A stretch of DNA of 64,000 nucleotides from Hermatobates lingyangjiaoensis. Lineage: Eukaryota > Arthropoda > Insecta > Hemiptera > Hermatobatidae. A model generated the notes under the pieces. It ran no database searches. It was not told the origin of the DNA and saw only the letters and a program-made list of their open reading frames with translations. The stretch covers positions 8,283,001-8,347,000 of the forward strand of contig JAPFBL010000068.1 of the NCBI GenBank assembly GCA_026182355.1, written 5' to 3'. Position 1 is the stretch's first letter; each line of letters begins with the position of its first letter. Position numbers and translations under genes: made by a program. Below, in pieces: positions 57,232-64,000 of the stretch.

Positions 57232-57290
57232 ATAAGAAGAGGGAAAGAACTTTTTGATAACTGTGACAAGATTATCAGCACCAGTTATAT
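57232..57290 (+). repeat. Short repeat flanking a module, partner at 58104-58160
   Basis: GAAGAGGGAAAGAACTTTTT, GATAACTGTGACAAGATTAT and CAGCACCAGT recur at 58104-58160 in the same orientation, each followed by an AT run. The intervening 0.8 kb may be an insertion bounded by duplicated flank. Confidence 0.6.
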
Positions 57291-57357
57291 AATTTTATAT
57301 ATATGTATATAAAATATAAATGATATAATTATATATATAACATTATATATCTTGATA

Positions 57358-57480
57358 TAGGTCTCCAACCGTCTCTACATCAGTGTGCTTGATTTTCTTC
57401 TCTTATCTCTCCTAAAGACGGTTCAAACCGAAAATTAGAGACTGTAAGTGTATGTTTATAATTTCTGTATATTTCTTTAC
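57358..57480 (+). mobile_element. Penelope-like (type II) hairpin module, copy 3
   Basis: AGGTCTCCAACCGTCTCTAC, TCTTATCTCTCCTAAAGACG, GTTCAAACCGAAAATTAGAG, ACTGTAAGTGTATG, TTTCTGTATATTTC. CGGTT..AACCG is a perfect 5-bp stem. TCTCT before it and AGAGA after it can also pair. Confidence 0.5.
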
Positions 57481-57589
57481 ATATATTTAACTTTATATGT
57501 TCACTTTAGATCGCATTTTCATTGAAAAAATATTATATACATTGAAATATATCAAACATCTGATAAAATAATACTAAACAAAAAAATGA

Positions 57590-57680
57590 AAACTCGGACA
57601 TATTTGAAGATCCAAATCAAACTTTCAAATGAAGACGTTTCGGTAATTATTAAAACCTTTTTCAGAGGCCTGCAAAACAG
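57590..57680 (-). mobile_element. Penelope-like terminal motif, third subfamily
   Basis: On the minus strand: GGCCTCTGAAAAAGGTTTTA, ATAATTACCGAAACGTCTTC. A CTGA-(A)n-GGT..ACC-GAAACGTC string is the commonest wording of the Penelope-like terminal motif across animals. No coding part is attached. Confidence 0.5.
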
Positions 57681-57795
57681 TGAGCCTCAGTTTTGTAAGT
57701 CTGTGAGAAAGTTTTAAGTAAAACTGAAACTTCAAGATTTGAAAATATAATTTAAACCTGATAAAATTATAGTTGGATAAAAATTATTTTTGATT

Positions 57796-58030
57796 TCAGT
57801 TTAACATTATATATATGTGTATGTGTTGGGTGTAGATCTTTAAATGAAGAGGTCCTTGGGACCTATAGTTTTTTCTTCTTGAGAGAGGTATAATGAATCT
57901 TTTAGCAGGATTTATATCCACACCTTTCTGTTTTACCCAACTTTTACCTACTCGAAGAGCATACTTCGTAACCCCTACCATCAAGCAGTCCTCTTCTTAT
58001 GATAAGAAAGATAACTTAACTGTATGTCCT
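57796..58030 (-). pseudogene. LINE reverse-transcriptase relic
   Basis: The minus frame reads ..MVGVTKYALRVGKSWVKQKG, then VDINPAKRFIIPLSRRKNYR. This matches the segment after the catalytic YADD of Jockey/R1-type reverse transcriptases (..AL..V..WC...GL.INP.KT..V.F.RR..). A frame further upstream (58030-57985) with one stop may be the preceding stretch. It is related to the plus-strand relic at 39336-39530. Stops and missing flanks show decay. Confidence 0.55.
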
Positions 58031-58103
58031 TCTGTAACGTAATCTTCATTATTTAAGAATCTAGTAGGTCATTCAGAACCAATTACCACAATAAGGTCGA
58101 TAC

Positions 58104-58160
58104 AGAAGAGGGGAAGAACTTTTTGATAACAGTGCTAAGATTATCGGCACCAGTATATAT
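58104..58160 (+). repeat. Short repeat, partner of 57232-57290
   Basis: GAAGAGGGGAAGAACTTTTT, GATAACAGTGCTAAGATTAT, CGGCACCAGTATATA. See the partner entry. Confidence 0.6.
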
Positions 58161-58499
58161 ATATATATAATGGAGATATATCAAACATTCGATAGACCAA
58201 TACTGTCCTAAATAGCCGATCCTCAACATTTAGGACATTATTTAATTTCAGAATTTCATTTGTGGTTATTCTTATACGTACACTAACTATGCTTGCGATA
58301 GCTCGTTACAGCCCATTCTATAGTTCTATGATTAAACATCACTATATCAGTTCTGATTCAATGGATTCGAAAGTGTTATCAAAAGCTCTTTAACAAAAGA
58401 AACGCAGAGTGATTCTTTCAAAACTTCAAGAGTTTTCAATTTACTTAATAACACTTTTGGAACTGATTCTGTTGATTAGTCCTAGTTTATTATAAGCTT

Positions 58500-58860
58500 A
58501 AAATTTCAATACTCGAGAGTTAGAGTTAGTAAAAAAAAAAGTATTTTAGACTTTATTTTATGAAATATTGTTTTTTTTATTGTGCAATATTTCCAAAAAC
58601 AATACAGCACATCTACACTATAAGGAACATTTTTGCGTAAAACATGGAATTGATACATCAAACGATATGGCCTATTGTGTGCCTGCAAACAGCTTTTGTG
58701 TGCCTTTTCGATTAACAGCTACTTACTCTCACATTATGACATCATAAAAAAACCATGAACAATCTGACGGAACCTCAAATCATGTGGATCCGTCAACTTT
58801 ACTAGATTGAAATTTTTCATGATCGCTATATTTTAATCATCGTAACTAAAAAAAGGGAGC
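58500..58860 (-). repeat. Family X copy, minus orientation, diverged
   Basis: On the minus strand: TATAGCGATCATGAAAAATT, TTGACGGATCCACATGATTT, TGAGGTTCCGTCAG, TTTTTTATGATGTCATAATG, a body with ATTTTACGCAAAAATG, ending around 58500. Confidence 0.6.
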
Positions 58861-59227
58861 TTTAATGGTGTTCATGACAAATGAACTGTTTTAAATAACA
58901 GTTTAACTACACTGGACTCAACACTAAAACTTGGTTGAGATAGATAGAAGTTGTGAAGGTGTCGAGGGTAAGGTTCAAGCAAAAAAGTGAAGATCAAACC
59001 AATTTGTCTCTTATTTTCTCACGATATTTACATTTTAATTATCAATTCTTTTTATATTGTACTTCTCGAGAAGTTGACAATTGTTGTCTCGAGAAGTTGA
59101 ACTTCTATATCCGTTGAAAAGGTCATTTTTTTATAATGTTTTATCTTTCTTCTTATTTGATCTTTCTACGAGACAACTAAAATTTAGAGTATTATGATAA
59201 AAATTAATATTGTCTTAAAGTACTTAC

Positions 59228-59339
59228 AACTCCTGCTAAATTTTTGATTTGATTTCTCGATAAGGAAAGAATTTTTAAATTTTTCATTCCCTGAAGACCC
59301 TGAATTTTTTCTATTAAATTTGTTGAAAGTGACAGTTTT
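59228..59339 (-). CDS. DNAL1: DNAL1, axonemal dynein light chain 1: LRR exon upstream of the central exon
   Basis: The 112-bp exon lies between a T-rich TTTTTTTCAG acceptor (AG at 59341-59340) and a GTAAGT donor at 59227. Its first base completes a split codon (GA|A, expected Glu). It then encodes 37 residues: [20 protein letters not shown] then [24 protein letters not shown] is diagnostic of DNAL1. The exon holds the first two leucine-rich repeats (LSLSTN-x-I..., [11 protein letters not shown]...). SLSRN matches the arthropod wording (vertebrates have SLGRN). It corresponds to about residues 52-88 of the human protein. The preceding exon(s), encoding the N-terminal ~51 residues, were not found up to 64000 and are presumably outside the window. 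Confidence 0.95.
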
Positions 59340-59446
59340 CTGAAAAAAAAAAACAATTTTTATATAAATATTTAATAAAGAAGATACTTATATTTTTATT
59401 CAGATAATCCTTCAACATTTATGAAATAAAATTTTTAGTCCCAACT

Positions 59447-59715
59447 CCTTCGTCTACCTCCCACCTTCCAAAGACATTAAACTTTTGCTAAATGATTACA
59501 GCCAGATTCAGGATGAGCTGAATACTGTTTCATCGAAATTGCTTGGACAGAAAGGGGTGTCAAGGGACATTTTATGATTTAAGAAAATATTTTTTTGTGT
59601 CTGTTTCTGGATTTGGTCACGGAAGCAGACTTCAAAACAAAGACGACGGAAATTAACGTGAATGAGGATGTGGAGTTGCTGCGTTGTTCAGTTAAAGACC
59701 TCCGATAATTCAACG
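59447..59715 (+). pseudogene. Coding-like relic of an unidentified protein
   Basis: After a TTTTAG at 59435-59440, one frame reads LPPSKDIKLLLNDYSQIQDE then LNTVSSKLLGQKGVSRDIL and a stop near 59577. About 50 bases on, another frame reads DLVTEADFKTKTTEINVNED then VELLRCSVKDLR and a stop. Composition (D, E, K, S, L, Q, V mixed) is coding-like and GC content rises locally. At least one frameshift is needed to join the parts, so it is a pseudogene or transposon relic. The family is not recognised. Confidence 0.3.
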
Positions 59716-62689
59716 ATATCTCATCTTGGTGGTTTTTCAAACCATCATGAAGAACATCAGACTAAGTCAATCTATTATTGGAATAGATGTTGTTAAAAAT
59801 GAACCATAGTTGATTAAATACTTGAAAGAGAATATGTTTTGTTGTAAAGGGGAATACATAAACTAATAATTAGTAATAAAGAACTATTAAATCTATAGTT
59901 TGGATAATACACACATATATTATATTTCTTTGTAAATTAAATTATGTTTTGACTGCTAATAAGCATAAATTATTAAATTTAACTGAATATTAATTAATTA
60001 CAAGTAATGAATGGTTATGGATTAGAATAATATAGAAGAGTGTTTTATGCTTAGTGCAAGGGTGCAAGGGTAGAGGACATGATGAGATTTCAAAATGATG
60101 GTCTTAAAGCTGACTTGAAAACCCTAAGGGCAGATAAGTTCACCGGGCTTTGTGGCTTAGCAAGCCCGCGTGTAAACCAATCCTTCTGCTCCTATTACTC
60201 AGACTTATAAAATACAGGTATTTACATTGTGAGTTGAAAACTACAGTCCCTAAACAACAAGACTTCGTCATGTTCTCTTAGCACTGAGCACAGTGAGCCA
60301 CTACTGCCTTTTATTTACAGTAGAGGAATTTGTACGAATTGGTTTCTTTTCATGTTTGTATCATTTACTTAGAAATATAGTAAGTCAGTTATTAAATGTT
60401 ATTACATATTGACATTGATTATTACATATTGAAATAATAACAGCACCTAACATTAATTTCACGTAGTCAAACTAAAAACAGAAATGACGATCCAGTTTGA
60501 CTTATTATAAAAATGAATATAACACAAGAAAAATTGCAGAGCAAAATCCTCACATAATCTATACTTGAAATCACGGTTCTTCGGAAGGGGAAGACTTGTA
60601 GAGAAGATGAAGAGAGAGATTGTTATTTTTCAATCTTTTTCTGTGACAAGTTGTGCTTCAGAATATCAGCTACAGTAACTTTTTTTTCTGTTGGGTGCTT
60701 TTCTTTTTATTCGGTAATATATATGAAGTAACATCTGGTAGTTGTCCTTCATTTGGTAAACATACTCAAGAAAAGCCTTTTCGCAAGTATTGGTCTTTCT
60801 AGTTCTCACTCAGGGTTTCAGTAAGATAAACTATTTGATAAAGTCCTCAAATTGCTGTGGCATAATGTGTGTGATTGTTTAAAGCAATTAATAAAAAAAA
60901 TATTTAATTACTTTTAAATAGTTCAGTTAATTTACATCACTTGTAGGCACTGAAGCTAACTGGGGTACTTTAGTACAGAAAGGGGGGGGGGGGGGGTCCA
61001 ATAATACCTAGGAGATGCAGGAATTTCTGTATTTCCATGCCGTATTTCCATAATACGGATGTCTTTAGTATATTTGATTATTATACATATTTCTACATGC
61101 GTAATCATAAAAAGAATGCTGTTTGTGATTAGTGAAGCGGAATAAAAGTGGAAGTAAAACGGCACTGGGTGAGGCCCAGTGCTCTGGTTAGGCTACCTCA
61201 TATACAAGTCGAAGTTTATAACTCCAGGGTTTATTAAATCTACCAGTATAGAAGGAAGGCCTTTCACAACTTCGCTTTGATAGTCACTCTTTTATTTTGA
61301 AGATCAGAGGGAAGTCAAGTAGGCAAACTTTACAGAGAAAAAATAAATCTTTTCTCTCCTCCTGTTGAGGGAAGAACAAATTTAATAAAAGTTGAGAAAC
61401 AAGAATATTATATTAGATAAACTAAGAAGAGAAAGAAAAAATGAATTTTTTTATATTAAAAATATGTTGACATTTCAACATTTTATTTTATGATAGAAAT
61501 ACTTTATCTTCAAGAAACTTGTTTTCAACAGGTAAACAGAAAAATGACGAAAGTTAATGGTTAATATATTGAAATCAGTATTGAGAGATTACTTGGGTTG
61601 TCTTTTTATTGTTGCTGGAGTCGTCTGAGTATGCTTACTGGTTCTTGTTAGCTGCCTAACCGCCTGAACTTTGTATTACATTTACTATAAGGAATCGAAA
61701 ATCATAAGTGTGAAGGTCATATTTAACAATAAAACCAGTAAAGTTATTTTAGAATAATTACAAAGTAAATTAAGTGAAGCAAATTTGGAATGGCTTACAC
61801 TCAACTCTACTATAAGTAAGCATAATATGAAACTTCTTGAAAACCAATTAACTTTCAGTTTTATTTTTATTCAACTATTGTTATGAGTTAGGATATACAT
61901 TCTGGTGAAGTATATTGAACTCTAGATAATAAATTCAATGATTTCATTTGATTTATTGCAGCTATAAATATTTAGTCAATTAGAAGAATTTAAAACGATT
62001 AATCTAGGATTTGAGACAAGTCGTTGTTATTAGGATCTACTGAGACTCGTTGAACTCGTAAGCAGTGATGCCGTATGTGATCTTTCTAGTTCCCTCTTTT
62101 CTTTTTAATACAAACTTTGTGTTCTAATTTTTTTTTCAACATCTTATTTTTCTTCAAGAATTATCTTTCACCTCTGCTTCTTATTGGTGTGGTTTTCAAA
62201 AATCATTTCCTCTCCATGGTGATTGCCTCGCTTTCTGATGGAGTCCTCTCTGTTTATCCTATATGGACATCTCCAAAATCATTGCAATATATTTCCTAAA
62301 TATCATTGTAATTGATTATTATTACTATTTAAACTTTTAATGAGGAAAACTTTCATTAATTAAGCAGAGAAATAAATTGCAAAAATCAAAATGCTTAATA
62401 TTTTTTTATTTATATTCTGCATGGTAAACATAATATTGAAATTGTAATAATAACAATTTATATAAATTTAAATTAATATTTTTTCAAAAATTATGATCTG
62501 TGATTTATAATAGGATAATTTTATTTATGTTTTTTTTTTCAAAGAATATTTCCAATTTTCAATTATGTTTTCATTTTTATCCTTTATAAATTATTATTTC
62601 CAAAATTTTATTACATGTTAGTGTTTCTTATAAAATAACTTTTCTTTCCTCTTGTAAAGAATTATAAAAATCTAATTTACTTTGAGCAA
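59716..62689. other. AT-rich sequence without a recognised gene
   Basis: Two short GC-richer strings with weak tRNA-like A-box wording lie at 60138-60165 (GGGCTTTGTGGCTTAGCAAG) and 61165-61200; neither has a B box, so they are not called as SINEs. A family X end (CTTACACTCAACTCTACTAT, AAGTAAGCATAATA) is at 61795-61831. Confidence 0.4.
60982..60996 (+). repeat. Poly-G run, 15 bases
   Basis: Fifteen consecutive G in otherwise AT-rich DNA. Confidence 0.95.
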
Positions 62690-63470
62690 GTGTTAGCTTT
62701 TTCCTGCGTGCTCCACTCTGTTAAAGTTCCTGTAAGTATATATTGAGAAATTAATATATCAGTAATCAGGCAATTTTGTTTATTTAAATCAAATTTAAAG
62801 TCGGCTAATTTTATAATTTTAGAACAGTATAACTTTTTTAGCTGGAAGCTTAAAATTTTAAAAAGCTTAAATTTGAACTATTAGACTATGATAATGAAAA
62901 TACTAAATATTTGTAAAGAACATGGCCATGGTTCTATAGAACGAAAGAGTCCATTCATCATAATAAATATGTATTTCCCAAAGATAATATAATATTTATA
63001 CACAAGAAAATCTACCCCCGATATTAAGTTTTGTTCAAGAGTGTAACATATAGATTAGAGCATTTTGTTATTCAAAGCATCAGAATTGTGTTTGATTGGC
63101 GTTCAATTTTTTGCAAGTAAAAGTTCTATTTTTATTAAGTCTCATATCAAGTCATTATCATTTCTAATTTTTTTATTACATCTTTAAACTTCAATTTTAT
63201 TTCAGTCAAACCACTGAAAAACAATTTATTTCAATGTAAGTATTGTTATTAAATGCAAAAAAATACGACAAGTATAGCAGATATCCATTTGTTGAGGATA
63301 AATATTGAATTTTTATGGCTTTATGCTCTTTACGCTAATTCTAAATTCATGATTTTTTTTTATAATCACTAATTTATTGATCAATTTTTTGGCAAAATTT
63401 TATTCTTTTTATAAGCCCTTTCAGCGTCAAAAAATTTTTTTCTGGAAACAGAAAATTGATCCTTTTAGTT
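62690..63470 (-). repeat. Diverged family X tail, minus orientation
   Basis: It resembles 19850-20410 and, inverted, 27866-28530: TATATTGAGAAATTAATATA, TTTGAACTATTAGACTA, AAGAGTCCATTCATCA, GTTCAAGAGTGTAACATATA, CGACAAGTATAGCAG, then TTTTTTGACGCTGAAAGGG (minus). It is the oldest-looking copy of the tail half in the window. Confidence 0.55.
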
Positions 63471-63489
63471 GATTTACTATTGAAAAAAA

Positions 63490-63680
63490 ATTGCCAACTG
63501 GTGTTGGAGTTGTGGTGGCTGGAACTCCTGGCCCTACTGGGTGAGACTCTGGAGCAGTATCTCAGGTCGTGTCTGCATACCTAAGCAATTCTAGAAATCT
63601 AGATGAGCCCTGCCCCAGGGCAACTAACTGGTGAGCATAGGTAACCAAGAGGTCTCTTTAAACCACACACTGTTGAAGGT
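63490..63680. other. GC-richer segment of unknown nature
   Basis: About 190 bp of clearly higher GC (..GGCTGGAACTCCTGGCCCTA.., ..GAGCCCTGCCCCAGGGC..) with abrupt edges. It is probably a repeat fragment. I see no frame or RNA-gene promoter box in it. Confidence 0.35.
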
Positions 63681-64000
63681 CAGTCACAATAGTATTTCGT
63701 ATAAAAGTTTTTCCATGTTTAATATTCTTCAGGTAAATAAATTTTTCTGATGTGTTTATTTTCATAAAAAATTGTTTATTCTCTGATGTGTTTTGGTAAG
63801 ACATTATATATATTATTTTCAGTAATTTAAATAACAATTAAGTAAGCTACAATAACAATAACATAAAATAAAATTACAATAACATAAAAAAACCCATTAT
63901 TATTCCGTGGAAGGAATGATTATCATTGAAATTTCCATTGAACAAATCATCTGAAAGAGTTACTATACAACTATTGAGATATACGATGAGATGATTGCTA
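63681..64000. other. AT-rich sequence without a recognised gene
   Basis: Nothing recognised up to the window end. The missing 5' exons of DNAL1 would lie beyond. Confidence 0.5.

Larger units (their letters stand above)
43585..59227 (-). other. DNAL1: DNAL1 intron, 15.6 kb
   Basis: The intron extends from a GTAAGT donor (59227) to a TTGACAG acceptor (43585) and is phase 0. It holds the Penelope-like palindromes, LINE relics, family X copies and microsatellites listed separately. No internal exon matching DNAL1 is needed, since the flanking residues (..KNLAGV / EAVADSL..) are adjacent in the family. Confidence 0.85.

Noticed and set aside
60138..60180. GC-rich string resembling a tRNA A box
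   Set aside because: No B box within 80 bases and no copy of the SINE tail, so it was not called as a SINE.
60655..60720. Minus-strand frame KVTVADILKHNLSQKKIEK
   Set aside because: Considered as a missing DNAL1 N-terminal exon, but it does not match the expected N-terminal residues and ends in a stop.
59340..64000. Search for the upstream DNAL1 exon (expected ..MDxxLxxLxxC then GA|GT)
   Set aside because: No minus-strand segment with that wording and a donor after GA was found, so it is taken to lie outside the window.
1..64000. CRISPR arrays, rRNA genes, canonical tRNA genes, bacterial promoters or ribosome binding sites
   Set aside because: None seen. The only RNA polymerase III boxes belong to SINEs, and the tandem repeats lack the repeat-spacer regularity of CRISPR. 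The sequence is eukaryotic.

Overview
This window looks like AT-rich nuclear DNA of an animal, most likely an arthropod. There are no operons, rRNA or tRNA genes, or long open reading frames. The only host gene I can name is split into small exons with GT-AG introns of tens of kilobases. The rest is a dense mixture of decayed transposons: mariner, pogo/Tigger, hAT-like, Helitron, Jockey-like LINE, Penelope-like and tRNA-derived SINE sequence, plus one abundant repeat family I cannot classify. The arthropod call rests on Jockey-type reverse transcriptase remnants and on the insect-like wording of the host protein. It is an inference, and I cannot name a species.

Host gene: the minus strand carries the last three coding exons of DNAL1, the axonemal outer-arm dynein light chain 1, a leucine-rich-repeat protein. 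The exons are at 59228-59339, 43404-43584 and 13820-13920 in transcription order. They join in frame (intron phases 2, 0 and 1) and encode about 130 of the roughly 190 residues of the family. The N-terminal ~50 codons must lie beyond 64000. The two introns seen whole are 15.6 kb and 29.5 kb and hold most of the repeats described here.

Layout: 1-13.8 kb lies downstream of DNAL1. It has a mariner remnant, a candidate plus-strand exon (1082-1159), a hAT-like terminus, an 80-bp degenerate tandem array (5930-6640), a perfect 30-bp hairpin, a Jockey 3' end and a Tigger fragment. The 29.5-kb last intron (13.9-43.4 kb) holds many copies of the unclassified family (called family X here). One copy is interrupted by a 3.55-kb composite Helitron array at 24315-27865. 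The same intron has SINEs, Penelope-like foldbacks, reverse-transcriptase relics and coding-like relics. The 15.6-kb intron (43.6-59.2 kb) is rich in Penelope-like hairpins, including a perfect 91-bp-arm palindrome at 48002-48184, and has more family X and LINE remnants. From 59.3 to 64 kb there is a coding-like relic and another family X relative, but no further DNAL1 exon that I could see.

The most informative observations are the Helitron insertion, whose unoccupied counterpart site is readable in the same window; the nested Helitron copies with a variable 8-bp tandem repeat; the Penelope-like palindromes with a hammerhead-like core; and family X itself. Features were read by eye. Boundaries of decayed repeats are approximate, and no database search was possible.
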